Shown here in pieces: positions 51,634-63,760 of a stretch of 64,000 nucleotides of DNA; the first letter of the stretch is position 1, and each line of letters opens with the position of its first letter. Origin of the DNA: Marsupella aquatica (lineage: Eukaryota; Marchantiophyta); contig OZ316895.1 of assembly GCA_973895155.1 (NCBI GenBank), forward strand, positions 9,238,001 through 9,302,000. Direction: 5' to 3'. The translations under genes and the position numbers were made by a program. Below the pieces are notes generated by a model, which saw nothing but the letters and a program-made list of their open reading frames with translations, was not told the origin of the DNA and did not search any database.

Positions 51634-52000
51634 TCAAGTAAAAGACATTATCATTCTCCACCTGCCACCTACTCCCCCCATAAGGTAAAGTGGAAACTTC
51701 CTCAATAATGTGAGTTTAATAGTAAGGAATTTGTTATTGCTTCTTTTTGGCGCAGTTGGTTCAAGAGTTGGTTCAACTTGAGCATCTCTAGCACTTGTCA
51801 ATATATTCTTGGAAAATGACCATGTAGTGTATCTTTGATTGCTTTGCTTTGTAAGAGATCTCCCAACATGATACAAATGAGCAAGATAAGGTGCAATATA
51901 GCTAAGTAAAGATCCTGTAAATTTTTCTACCCCTAAGTTCAAAATCTTAACCCAATAATTGATGTCTCTCTTCTTGGTCTCTTCTTGGTAAAGAAACTAT
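51634..52000 (-). pseudogene. Fossil related to the gypsy ORF3 domain
   Basis: The minus-strand translation reads INYWVKILNLGVEKF, then SYIAPYLAHLYHVGRSL. Gypsy ORF3 has SINWTKVLHRVI and TYLAPYLAHIYHKYDCL in the same order and at similar spacing. The open part is 51942-51634 and the homology starts slightly upstream. It is not flanked by LTRs or other retroelement genes, and it lies 270 bp from the Copia element. It is a degraded piece of a related element or of the gene family from which ORF3 was taken. Confidence 0.55.
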
Positions 52001-52430
52001 AATGTTAGTGATCAATGCTATCCCTAGAGTAACTCTAGTATGACCCTGGGTATGACCATATGGTTTCAAAATAGAACTAAGAAAAACAAACAAAGGTTTT
52101 AACTTAGCACTCTTCTACTTTGAGATTTCTAGCAACTTCTTCGTCACTGTTTGGTTGTACAAAGCTTCCTGAATCCGCTCTTACTCAATGGAAAGGAAGG
52201 TGCTTTTTGTCAAACATTTTAAAGTTGTTTAAGTAGAATTCATACAAGTCAGTTGAGAAGATGAGGACATCCCAAAATATCTGCATACACAGTCACTCTA
52301 TGATTCAATTTCTTTACGTCCTTGATCAATTTAGAGTAAAGTTACATCATCAATTATCAGTCCATCTCATTCAGTTTGACCTGATATAAGTCACCATGTC
52401 ATTTCAGAGAGGCTGCCAAGTTACAGCTCT
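52001..52430. other. Intergenic DNA without recognised features
   Basis: AT-rich; no coding homology, repeat or RNA gene seen. Confidence 0.35.
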
Positions 52431-52494
52431 GAAAAAAATGCAAAAACAATAATTTGATTTTTTTCTCAAATTTTGATGGAAAAAGAATTAATTT

Positions 52495-52855
52495 TTTCAC
52501 TATGGGTGTCCGTACCATACGGATACCACATCTTGGGGAGACTAGTCAAGATGGTCAGGAGTCCGTACGGTACGGACACAGAATTTTGTCAGAATTTTTT
52601 TTCCAATTTGTTGTTGGAGAATTTTCCAAAAAAACAATTAATTGTTTTTTTCCAATTTTTTTGTTTGTACGCCAATCTCGGCGAGGTCAGCTAAGATTGA
52701 CTCCATCTCAGCTGCCCAGCTGGGATGTGTGGAAGTACAAAGACCCCATCTTAGCTGCTTAGCTGAGATTCAGAAATTTCAAGGCGGCAAAACTGATAAT
52801 TGATATCAGCGGCTGATATCAATGATTAGTGGCTGATAACTAATGATCCTCATAC
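52495..52855. repeat. Region rich in short inverted repeats
   Basis: Several near-palindromes lie close together: CCGTACCATACGG at about 52,510, GTCCGTACGGTACGGAC at about 52,561, CTCAGCTGCCCAGCTGGGAT and TTAGCTGCTTAGCTGAGAT at about 52,706-52,770, and TTGATATCAGCGGCTGATAT at about 52,799. No open frame of interest accompanies them. It may be the end of an unclassified DNA element. Confidence 0.5.
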
Positions 52856-52869
52856 CCCTCAATTTAGAC

Positions 52870-53057
52870 CATGCTAATAGACATTTCCCATTGAAATGTC
52901 TATATAAAGCACACTAAGGGATTAATATCTTTATTTGTGGTCATGAAAGAGCACTGCACATGCCATGCTAATAAAATTTTCCCATTGAAATGTCTACATA
53001 AAGCACACTCAAGGAATAATAGCTTCATGTGTGTTCATGAAAGAGCAATTCACATAT
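52870..53057. repeat. 94-bp tandem repeat, two diverged copies
   Basis: Units start with CATGCTAATA at 52870 and 52964. Both contain CCCATTGAAATGTCTA, TAAAGCACACT and TCATGAAAGAGCA at equal spacing, with scattered substitutions. Confidence 0.8.
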
Positions 53058-55080
53058 CCTAATTACAAAATTTGCTCTACATGGGCTGAAAATGGAGACT
53101 GACAATTAGAATTTGTGGTTCTTGACACTCTCAGCTTTGAGGTTTTACAAAAATTTTGAGCTCTTGCCCTCACTTGTTCTTTATATGGCAGCTCTCCATT
53201 CACCAGATTTTCTACTCTTCTTTGGGCCCCAACTTAAGTAATAAAGAGAGGATGTGCAAAAGACTCAAGGGTATTTGAATTTGTTTTGAATTAACTATGA
53301 ATCATAACTAGGTATAAACAAGAAATAAATAAATAAATATTTTTGCATTGATATGGAACAAAGACATCTAAAATGTGCAAAATATTAATTATATGGAAGG
53401 GATAGTAACATATTGGGTATGCCACGCGTCACCATACAATTGGCCCATATGTTGAGTTCGCATTAGATTGTAGTCTGGTTTTGGGTTTAGGGGATGGATG
53501 ATTGGGTGTTTTGGGCAGGTTGAGAGGGGTGGGTGTAAGGTGAGCATGCATTGATGTTGATGGATGGACTCTTCCTCAGCTGGAATGGCCTAAACTATTT
53601 CACTATGTTATGGGTCCTGGTTGGCTCAGTCCAAATTCATCATACCCTCTCATGCCTGGCTCTCTCTCGTCTTGGTCTTTAGGCCAAGTGCATTGTTTGC
53701 CTGAACCTTATGACCTGTAATTTGAGAGGTACAATAACAAGCCTGCAACTCTGGGGAGGAAGGTGAGTCAACACTTACTTGGGCCCACCTCTTACCGTGT
53801 AGGATAAGTGGACACCATGGGCCCTTGAGTTGCTGTAAAGCCAACTACAATCAGTTCACTCTGGACAACCATTTCCACTCATTTTATGGTCCAGATTTAA
53901 TCTTAGAAAGAATACAGAAAAAACAAAAATTCCCCCACATCTTGTAACGACACTCTAGGTGGCTTCTCTAGCTCATTGAAAGCTCCAACATATGCACTTT
54001 TACATTTATCAAGAAATTATAAGGTTCAATGAAATATCTTAAATGAAAACAAACAGGATTTTTGCTCTAATGAGGTAGCAAGAAAGTTTTTGTTACAATT
54101 ATTTTTCACATTGCCTAAATTTCACTTACCAAGGCCCCTTATATTTCCTATGCACTGTACTCCGGAGGTCTACGAGGATTTTTAGTCTGTGTCTCAATAA
54201 GGCTTTACTCCTTTTGGCCTTGTTGGAGACTCCTGGACTCTTCTGGCTCTTTAAGCTTTTTAGTTTTGGGGGGGTTTTACTCTGGTTTCTCCCTTGTATT
54301 GGGTACTCTGTCTCTGAGTGTGGTGCTTTGTTTTTGGCTGTGCTTTATATATCAAGGTCTGATCCTTATTTTGCATGGAAAGCCCAATCCTCACCTTCCA
54401 ATGTGCGATGTCCCTGGCAGTACGGTCCCTGCTATTGCTCTGCTTTATAACCTTTATTTTGGCATGGTGGCATTTTGGAGGGACAGTAGATTCTGGCCTT
54501 TAATTGGTAAATGGAATGACTGCCCATCAACTTTTTCGTACTGGAATGGTGATGGCTGTCATATTGCCTCGACTGCGGGGAAAATCCAAATTTATCTAGC
54601 TCTAAAACATGATTGATGATTGTCAATCAAACACAGTTACGAAACACAAAAGTCGATGGGTTTTGGTATCCCTCACCTAACCAAAATAGCCTGCCTACAT
54701 TCTGTCTGCGGGCCGGTAACATCGATCGAAGTGAGATTTCGATCTCCATCTTGCCTCTGGAAGTAGATGGGTTCGGATGGAAGCATAAATGGAAAGTTAA
54801 TGTGGCAGTGAATGGTGATTGTTGGAGAATTGAATGGCCCCCCGAACAGAGGCAGCAGTGAGCGTGTGACACGAACGATTCGTCGAGGAATCGCAAACGT
54901 GGAGAGCTCCACGTCGATCCGCGCCGTCGATCTTGTCTTCGAGGGCTTCTCTCAGTGTCCTTGAATTGAATCTGGGATATCAAGTTGAGCGCGCAAACGC
55001 CATTCATTGTCGAAACCATTCGAACGTATTTAATTGCGGTCCCATCACCAGCGTACCGGTATATCTCTTGAGCACTCGAG
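53058..55080. other. Intergenic DNA upstream of the polyphenol oxidase
   Basis: Two kilobases of AT-rich DNA becoming more GC-rich toward 54,900. The short frames at 54,214-54,616 have hydrophobic, biased translations and no domain. No RNA gene or repeat of note was recognised. Confidence 0.35.
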
Positions 55081-55091
55081 TGGGACGAGTC

Positions 55092-55098
55092 TTTATAA
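55092..55098 (+). promoter_or_regulatory. Possible TATA box of the polyphenol oxidase
   Basis: TATAAAT in GAGTCTTTATAAATGTGCC is the best TATA-like sequence upstream of the gene, but it lies about 870 bp before the favoured ATG, so a long leader or a different promoter must be assumed. Confidence 0.25.
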
Positions 55099-55964
55099 AT
55101 GTGCCCACTTTACAGATTATACCCAACTGTACTTTGTCCGTCCGTCCGTCTCGACGTGGTTATGATCACAGAACTGATGCAGCAGCTTGCCCACTGCACT
55201 GACGATGGAGGCTAGGACGGACAGTCGAACAGTGATGAACAGAGTAGTGGGAAGCTTTCATCTGGGCCGGGGTGCGGTTCATCACCGGGGAGGGGAGTTC
55301 GAATTGGGCTGGGCTGGGCCGTGCCGTGCCACTCGTGTCACCTGCAATTGCGCCCGAGCATCCCAGCTACGATTCGACAGTACAAAAAGCAGAGCCAGCC
55401 GAGTACAGTACCGCCGATCATGGCATGGTGATGGACGAAACGAGCCCTTGATATGCGGTAATGGTGGGGGAGTGCTCGAATGCGGATGTCGTCGAAATAT
55501 GGTCACTCATGCTTACGTTTTCCGTGATTGAAACTGCATTGCCCGTATGTCTGTCCAGACATCCCAACGAGTTCATTTCTGAGCTGCAGCTGCTGTTCTC
55601 AGCGTGATCCGGAACCGGCTGTTGGCCGAGGTCTTTCTATACGGCAACATTTACTGACACTGCGTAGTTTAGGTGGTTTCTGATCGAGTTGTTCGGTCGG
55701 TCGGTTATTGGGATCAGTCTAGGCAGCCGCATGGCACAGGAGAAAGTCCTAGTAATATTAGTGAAAAGGGAGGAGGATGGGGCAATACTGGGTTTCAAAT
55801 CACTAATCGAGGCTGGGGTTGGGGTGATTGGTGTGCATTCTGCCACCACAGTGACAGTTCCAGCTCTATGCACGCTGCATTTTCTCGAAGAGAGGTGACG
55901 AAGGTAGATGGAGGAAGAAGACTTGCAACTGCTGCTGTTTCGGAGAAGTGTGGAGTTGAAGAAG

Positions 55965-58900
55965 ATGCGGACGGGCCACAGCAACTCAGGCGTGGTGAAT
56001 GCCTTGGTGGGATTCCTGGTAATTTGCCTTCTTGCGCATTGCTCAAGCTGCGCCCCCATACAGACCCCGGATTTCTCGTTATGCTCGAAGGCTAGCTTCC
56101 CAAATTCAGGACCCAACGGAACAACGAGATCTGTGAGCTGCTGCCCGCCCGTCTCCAAGACTCCCCCTATACAATTCACACCCCCACCAGCTCCTGCAAC
56201 ACTGAGAGTGCGACGCGCAGTGCAATGCACAAATTCTACCTATGCATGGCAACTGAATAGAGCATACGAGCTCATGCGAGCGCTCCCGAATGGCGATCCA
56301 CGCTCGCTGGTCCAGCAAGCGAACATGCACTGTGCTTACTGCGGCGGCGCATTTGTTCAGTCCGGGTCCTCCGAAGCTATTGACATCCACTACTCTTGGC
56401 TCTTCTTTCCGTGGCACCGCATGTTCCTTCACTTCCACGAGCGCATCCTCCAATCGCTCCTTAACGACTCGTCTTTCTCTGTCCCTTTCTGGAATTGGGA
56501 CAACCAGGGCAGTTCATCACCGAGCTCGGCTTCCTGTCAGCTAGCTGGTAATGTGTTCCCACAACTCTACAATAACCAATACTCAAAACTCTACGACGCG
56601 AACCGGAATCCGCAGCATGCGGCGACGTCTGGTGCAGTTATCGACCTTGCCTTCGTCACCTCACAGGCGAATGGAACGTATTGGTCTTCGTCGAGCGCAC
56701 TGGAGGCCTCGAATTTGAACGTGATGCATCAGGCGATGGTGGGCGGGGGCACCACCGCCGCGACATTTTTAGGTTCTGTGTACCGAGCAGGAGATTTGCG
56801 CCCGCGTACTGGTGTTTCGTGGCAGGAGGCCTCGGGCGGGACATTGGAAATGGGACCCCATGTCAGCACGCATTTTTGGGTGGCGCAGAATTACGCGCCC
56901 TATCTCGATTTCGGAGCGCCGTGGCTCAGCGCTTTCGATCCCGTCTTCTATGCCCACCATGCCAACGTCGATCGGCTCTGGCACTTATGGAATTCCCAGC
57001 TCGGGAATGCGAATTACAATGATTCGGATTGGCTTCACGCCGAGTTTCTGTTCTACGACGAGAATGCACAGCTCGTGCAAGTGAAGGTCTCTGATGCTCT
57101 CGACATGGGCCGCTTGGGGTATGAGTATGAGAGCGTGGACAATTCTTGGGAACACTACAACGCCTCCAGATGCGGCACTGTTAAGGCCGAAGACATGCTC
57201 GAGCAATTGCGCCGAGTTCCTCAGCGGCGGCGAACTACTGGTGAGTGACAGTCATTTTATCTAAAATCATAGTCACTTTTGCGTTTGTTCAGCTTCCCCG
57301 GGCCGTGGTATGTTTCAATTCTCGATGAATGGAATCTCAACGTAGATTCTCGTCCTCCTGAATTTCCCGAACTTCACGTAAATACGGGAAGCTAGACGTA
57401 TCTTTTTCCCTTGCCTGTTGCACTCAGCGGGCAGCTTCTCCTTTTCTTCGTAGTACTGTAGTTTCCAATTGTCGTGCTGCGCAAATTTTCCGCCGTGTTC
57501 TCGGGGAGTACTTTAGTCTTCAGCCCTCCCGGATAAGCGGCGCGAGAAGCTCGGCGCCCGATTCGATAGTATAAGCCATAAGGGGTTGAAGGAGTTATCT
57601 TTTTTTTGGCTGCGTTGTCGTATACATTTCCTGCCTGGGTGGTTCTGTCACGGACTGCCATACCGTTTCCGCCGCCGCCCTCGTGAAATGTTTCGATCAC
57701 CGAATTTCAACATGAATCCTTGTGAATGTGCAAGAAACTGCCTCCGAACACGGTCAACCATGACTTCGATTTGCCAATCTCATATTCAGAAGCGAATTTG
57801 CTTTTGCCAGCAAAATACGGTGCTCTCTTGTAGTCGATGTGGGTGGAGAGAATGTCTCTCCCAGGACGCCGGCTCTTGAACACGAAATTGAAGTGTTTGA
57901 GCATAAAAGATCTCGATTCGTAAGCAATGGCGGAATTTTCTTGGCAGCAAATGTTATCCAGAGTTGCTGTCTACTATCCCTGCCCGTTCCTTAGAGTCGG
58001 AACTGACACGAATCAATTGGATCTCAAGTTTCTCCCAGGGAAAATTGAGGCATTGTCTCTCCCGTACTCGGATCCGGTACTCGTTGTGTGGTTGGATCCC
58101 TGATTTGATTCAAATTTTTCCCTCGCGGGAGACTTGGTGTGCTACACACAACGATGTCAATTGTGCGAAAAATTGAGCAGACAGAGAAGAAGACTCGAGA
58201 CTGTCGTTTCTTCAATCGCAGAGACTTATGTGGAGTCACTGTCTGAGCTGTACCTGCTCAGTGGGTAGTTGGAAAACTCGTTTGAGCCTTGGTTAATCTA
58301 GCGACCATATGTGCGGTAGTCATTTTTCTGCTCCACGTGATCCTCGAGTCTGTCGTCCATCATGCCAATCTTAGAGGTACGCAACATCCTTTTGAAAATG
58401 ATGTCTTCGTTTTCTTGGCAATCCCGTTCTTGATAGGTTCCTAATCTTCCGCAGACATGGTCAGCCTGGGGGACCCCATACAAAGGATTGAATTCCAGTG
58501 TGAAGCCAGTCCATGTAAAAGCAGCTAACTCACCTCATTCCCATGAGGACGAGAGCATTAGTCTAAAATGAGTCTCCGTCTTTTTCAAGAGGCGACTGCG
58601 TCCTCTACCAGTCCATTTCCCTTGTTTTAATTGGCTTCACCTTTCCCTGAATTGCGTTGGGGTTGTAAGGCTCTTCGTGAATCAATCACTCGAGGGGTTT
58701 TTGCTGTCTTCTTCAATTCCTGGATGTAATTCTCTTTCCTCTCGTACAAGGAGTATGGAAGCTGACGTGCCTTCTAGTTTTGGAGACACGTCTGTGTTCT
58801 TCGCGGCCTTCTCTTGCTGCCCTCTCCGCTCTTCCGTAACATGGTGCTGGAGAGCATTGCCTGTGCTGGAGAGCATTGCCGAGAAGCTTTGTTTACCTCC

Positions 58901-60405
58901 CATGGTTCCTCAAAGCTTCTTCCCTAGATGACTGTGTGCCACTCAGCTGTCCGATAGGGGACCAAATCCTAGGTGATTCTGCTTTTTCACGTGGGAGAGG
59001 TGCTGATCGTTCTTCTTGGAACGCATTGATTAAGTCTAATGAGTCTAGACGTTACTCTCGTGACAGACGATCGTCGGTCAAACCGTTCACTGTCTGACAT
59101 TGACTCATACGGAAGATAACATTCCTCTAATCTCCTAAACCGGACCTACGGTTTTCGAGATTCAACACAACAATTTCCAGAATTCTGAGTGGTCACAAGC
59201 AATCGAAAGCCCTTTCTGCATCCCGGGCGATTTCCTCACGAGTCTTTGTGGAAACGTCGTCCAATCTTTTGCGAACGCGAGGCCCCTTCCTTACGAACTT
59301 CCCCCGTACTCGTCTTCACCTGCGGTACCTTACCTACTTCCAGCGCAGAAGGTGGGTCGGGGCACAAAACACCGATGAATCGACGATGGCTCTCAGGCTG
59401 AAGCAGTCCGCTGTACCCACTTACGCTTGACCACACCTGTGTCAGCTTCGGTACACTCCAGTGACGGGCTGCTCGCCGTCGAACCTTCTTGATTCTGTCC
59501 CAAGCTCCCCCGTACTCCCTTTAGATACTGGAGAAGGGGATCACGGTATTGTCCTGTACTGTACTGTACAGCCTCCCGTACTGCGTCCGAAGTTCACAGG
59601 AATGAATTTACCTCATTTCACGGGGTTTCGTCAGTTCGCTCCGATGAACTCTCATTCCCGTGGGCAAATCAAAACCTTCCTGTCCATGGCCGTCAGAAAT
59701 CCGGTTATCTCCCGTTCCCTTCCAATTTACATTATTAGATACTTTGCATTTAAACAATACGTTACGACGTACCATCCTACAGTATGCCTCTGCGATACGT
59801 ACACGTATACAGTGCTCATCTGCCCAAGGGGGAAAGCGCATGAAGCCTGAGTTATCAGTTATGTGAGAAGGGCGTACAGATGTGTCTGGCAGCGTTGAGG
59901 TCGTTTGAATTTTTGCCGTGCTGCCTGCGCAGGAGAGAGAATCACACTCAGCAGTGGGGGAGCATTCAATGCAATTTTGACACGGACGCCCTCGAATTCT
60001 GCTTCAACGACTGCTGCACAGCAACAGAGTGCCAGCGGAAGCAACGCCGACGACTATGATGAACTGCTGGTGATTCACGGCATCAATTTTGATCCTGCCG
60101 ACATCCTGAGCTTCGATGTATTCCTGAACTTGCCGGAGGCGCGCAGTGGGACGCCGCAGAGCTGTGCGGAATACTTGGGAAGGTTCCACCACCTTCCGTT
60201 GCTGCAACCTGGGAGCAAGAAACGACTGCACCGCCGTCAATTCAAGTGGCAAATTAGCGTCACCAAAACGCTGCGAGACCTTCGCATGGACATGTTGCCC
60301 TCCGTGCTCGTCACTCTTGTTTCCTCCTCTCCCTCCTCACGCCACTCCGCCTCTCTTCTTTCGTTTCGTAGTATTTCCATTGAACGGCAGCAGCGGCAGA
60401 CTTAG
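55965..60405 (+). CDS. PPO: Polyphenol oxidase (tyrosinase/catechol oxidase), two exons
   Basis: Polyphenol oxidases use a dicopper centre to oxidise phenols to quinones. Exon 1 ends at 57240 and exon 2 runs 59933-60405; the GT-AG intron is phase 1 and the junction codon gives Gly. Translation from 55965 gives 582 residues with a secretory signal (VNALVGFLVICLLAHCSSC). An in-frame ATG at 55908 would add 19 residues ahead of it. Numbered from 55908, CuA has H141 (HCAYC, with C145 placed for the thioether bridge), H161 and H170 (PWH). CuB has H318 and H322 (HVSTH) and the H350-H351 pair (HHANVDRLW). The N-terminal Cys pattern (LCSKASF, CCPP), the DWL domain (SDWLHAEFLFYD) and the YEYE motif follow. 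Exon 2 encodes the KFDV-like domain (LSFDVFLNLPEA, CAEYLGRFHHLPL). The C-terminal tail after LVTLVSSS is Ser/Arg-rich and unusual. The signal suggests secretion or vacuole targeting, not the plastid. Confidence 0.92.
57241..59932 (+). other. Intron of the polyphenol oxidase gene (2,692 bp)
   Basis: Donor ACTACTG|GTGAGT at 57241 and acceptor CTGCGCAG ending at 59932 join the tyrosinase-DWL part to the KFDV-like part in frame. The long intron carries small frames on both strands with no recognised domain. Several short phrases ending in CCCGTACT recur between 58,060 and 59,580. Confidence 0.8.
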
Positions 60406-63400
60406 CTCGTTTCACGTCAGTCTAGTGTAGATAGATCGATAAAATACGTCTTCTGCATCCCCATTTCTCAATTCGAATGTCAGGCTTCTCAATTCAGTTG
60501 TGGGCAGACCCCACCCGTCGCACTGTACCGTAGAATCAGACTAGAAAAATAGGCCGGAGGAAAACTACGAGTCATCTATTGATGACTCTTACTTGGACAA
60601 TATTCTGGCTTCATCCATCTTATTCCCTTGCAGTGGGTGAACTCTTGGTCTACACATTATGACCTCGACCTCCCTTCATCAATAATTACCTTACATATCG
60701 GGAGCAATTGTTAGAACATGCTAATTCCAGTCTGTACAGTCTCGAGTCTGGACTGGGAGCACGTACGTTGTGAAATCATCAAATTTTTGAGTTACAGACG
60801 GTGAGATAAAACAGGGATTTGGTCTTGTTCGCAGGAACTTTGTGTGTAAAACTGTAACTCGAAAATGTAAGACAATTGGAAGCTTGAATTGAGCTATGGA
60901 CGTTGAAATGAAGCATGGATAGGGCATCTTTGCTCAGGACAGGACTCTAAACCTTGAGATCCCAGACACTTGGTTAAATTCCCCCTCCCGTAAGGTTATC
61001 TCTGAGGGTACGGAGTGGGTGGGTATGCGGGTGAGTGTAGTGGGGAATGACATGTTGAATGCTCAAGTTGGGTGCACATTTAATGAAATTTCCTGGTTCG
61101 ACCTCTATCCCTGAGGTTAGCGGCGAGCATGTGCGTTCCATGAGCTCACTTTGGCACAGTGTTACCCCCTACAGACCACAATATATGCATGTCAGGTTGC
61201 AATCTGGCTCTAACCTCGTGATGACGTGGTTTCTAAAGGAATGGTAAATCCTGTCTCCATCCATTAAAATGCCAATCACTCTGGTGAGGATTGCACTGTG
61301 ACTGAGTATCTATGTAGTAAAGGTGGACAATGGATGGCTGCTGAAAACATAGCAGCCCTGTAACCAACAACTCCCCATTCTAGTCTACATTCACAAGCAT
61401 AGTCTACGCATGAATTTTTTATTACAAAGTAAATAATGTCTATTGACAAGTATGATGTAAATATGAACTTTTTTTTATTACAAAGGAAATAGTATAGATT
61501 GTACATTATCCCACATTTTTTATGGTTTCACTATGTGGAGTAGGATGGGTAAGCTTTGTTCGTGAACTAGATTTTGGACTATTCTGTGTGACAACTGTGG
61601 AGGATAGTTAAGGAATCAAATGCTGGGTAAGTGTCAGTCCTCAAAGCTACTATCTACATTTAGTCATGAGAGGATTAGTCAAAGCTACTATCTACCTTAG
61701 TCTTAAGTCAATTCTCAAAAGTTACTAGATACATTTAGTCATGAGAGCCGTTGATAATCCTCGCCTCCCACCTCGCCTGTCCAATCTTGGCTGGCTTTAA
61801 CTTTGAAGTCAAAAACCTTATTTTTTCTTTACATCATTCCATGTTGAAGCTCAAGATGAGGATGTGAAGTCTCACACAGACTCAAAGATCAGGAGATGTG
61901 AAGTCTGCGCTTGGAATTCTGCTTACTATTCCCATGGAACAAAGGAATATCACTCTGGAATTGGATGCGAGTAGAGTTCAAGCTTCTTTTAAGGGGAGGA
62001 GAACGGTAACTCACAATCAAACTTCCACTATTTGACAGAATAGAATAATTCAAAAATATATATTATGGAAGTGACTTGGAGTGGGGCAGAGTGAGCAGGT
62101 GGGGCAGTGGAGGAGCGAGGAGGCTGCTCACTCAGGATTAAGTTTGTCTTTGTCGAGCACTTGTCTAGGGGACTCTCTGGTTCTTTGGTGATCCTGTTTT
62201 TCTCCATTTGGTGCCTTTTGTTCTTTGGCTCTATGATAAAGTTTAGGATCCAGGCATCCAATGTTGCAATGCTTGAAGCTCATGTGCATTGCATAATTGT
62301 CTCAATGACAATAATGACACCAATGGTTGTCATGGTCCCTTAGTTCACATGCTGTATTGATCCAGAAGGGGTATTTGACCTTGACCCTGGGATCACCTTC
62401 CTCCACCACCAAGTTTGTAGAGGAGCTTGTTGTGCAATTCATCACCAACAGTTGTCCTTTTAGTTCTCCACTCTCAAAAACACGTCCATATATTTGTGTG
62501 GACGGACCAAAGATTGTTGCTATCGGCCATGGTCTCCTCTTTCATTGGTTGACTCATACACCTGTTCAAACTATGAAGACAACTCTTGAATTTTGACTAT
62601 GATTTCTGAACGGAGGTCAGAAAACCACCCAACTAACTATAAATTAAAGCTCTGTTCACAAGTCTTCCAAAATTGCATCCACATGTCCGTTCCTGCGCTT
62701 TCTCTGCACAAGGAGGTAGTACGGGTAGCTGTATCATTGGTAGCACCCGTGTCAGATGTTAGATAATTAAACAGATTCCTATGCTTTACTAGGCTTCATG
62801 CATAATATTTTCAAGCGGTGTATGTTTACAATTGTTAGAGCAATGATATACCTACATACATAGATGAGCACCCAGGGGCTGTCTGTCTACCTATCAGACA
62901 ATTAACAAAACTGATTGCCCTTCCCTCCTGTCCGGAGATACCTTCTGTGGGCCCAAAGGCAGTGCTTTGAGGGACAAAGCTTAGAATATCACTTACAAAG
63001 TAGGACGTCCACTAGATACAACGGAAGTAACAAAAAGCAAGCTACATGAGAACCTCGAGCTTGTTTGAAGGACAAACCAAGCCCACCCCAGGCATGCATG
63101 AGGTACATGTAACACTTGAAAGGACGTGTTGATAAATAACACTCCAGCATGTACCACAAATGGGAAGTGATTGTCCACATTTACAAGTGACCAAAGAGGA
63201 AACAATGTTGATCTCAGAATCACAAGCCAGGGCATCCATGGCCCCTTTAACCACATAAAGATCATGCTACATGGGCCAAACCACAAGGCAAAGGCAAAAG
63301 TCAAATCCAACATCTCCAATTGGATAACCCCACAATGCCTTGAATGACTCAACCCTTCCTACAGAATAGAAAGAAAGGTCATCACTCTTCAATTGAAGAT

Positions 63401-63588
63401 TCAAAAGGAAATTTTGTCCTTCAAATAAGCTAAAGAAAGTAGTAAATTTTTTTGCAAAGTTGATAAGCTGTTGACAGAAAGTTCTCACTGTTGTATACGA
63501 GCTTTGTGGAGATTGAAAAGAAATGTACAAAATTATTTGGATACCAATGTGCAGAGCAAAGGCTGGTTTGGAGGCTGGTTTGGAGGAA
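60406..63588. other. Intergenic DNA downstream of the polyphenol oxidase
   Basis: About 3.2 kb with no supported gene. It includes a three-unit repeat of about 37 bp at about 61,635-61,748 (CTCAAAGCTACTATCTACAT and TTTAGTCATGAGAG). Frames near 62,107-62,600 and 63,000-63,350 show no recognisable domains. Confidence 0.4.
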
Positions 63589-63590
63589 GG

Positions 63591-63604
63591 TTTAGGGTTT
63601 AGGG
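63591..63604 (+). repeat. Two telomere-type units (TTTAGGG)
   Basis: GGTTTAGGGTTTAGGGTC contains two plant telomere repeats. It may be an interstitial telomeric remnant or a telo-box promoter element. It is preceded by a 12-bp direct repeat, GGCTGGTTTGGA, at 63561-63584. Confidence 0.6.
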
Positions 63605-63616
63605 TCTCCTTCCCTG

Positions 63617-63760
63617 AGACTAAGGAAGGATGGGGCTGATACAAAGTCTCAGGGAAACAACAAGGGTAGCAGTAGCAAAGGAGAGACTAAGGAAGGATGG
63701 GGCTGATACAAAGTCTCAGGGAAACAACAAGGGTAGCAGTAGCAAAGGAGAGACTAAGGA
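63617..63760. repeat. 67-bp tandem repeat, 2.15 identical copies
   Basis: Units start with AGACTAAGGAAGG at 63617 and 63684, and a partial third starts at 63751. The two full copies look identical, so the duplication is recent. Confidence 0.9.

Noticed and set aside
54214-54616. Two overlapping plus-strand frames with membrane-like sequence
   Set aside because: They are in different frames, short, and made of Trp/Phe/Leu-rich translation of G/T-rich DNA; no family resemblance.
55187-55531. 114-codon frame upstream of the polyphenol oxidase
   Set aside because: Arg/Gly/Ala-biased, overlaps equally long antisense frames and has no domain; typical of GC-rich promoter DNA.
57392-59850. Many small frames inside the polyphenol oxidase intron
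   Set aside because: None has a recognisable domain, and intact GT-AG signals and the matching phase show this is intron.
62107-62596. Overlapping plus-strand frames near the right end
   Set aside because: Two different frames with no domain or splice logic; not enough to call a gene.
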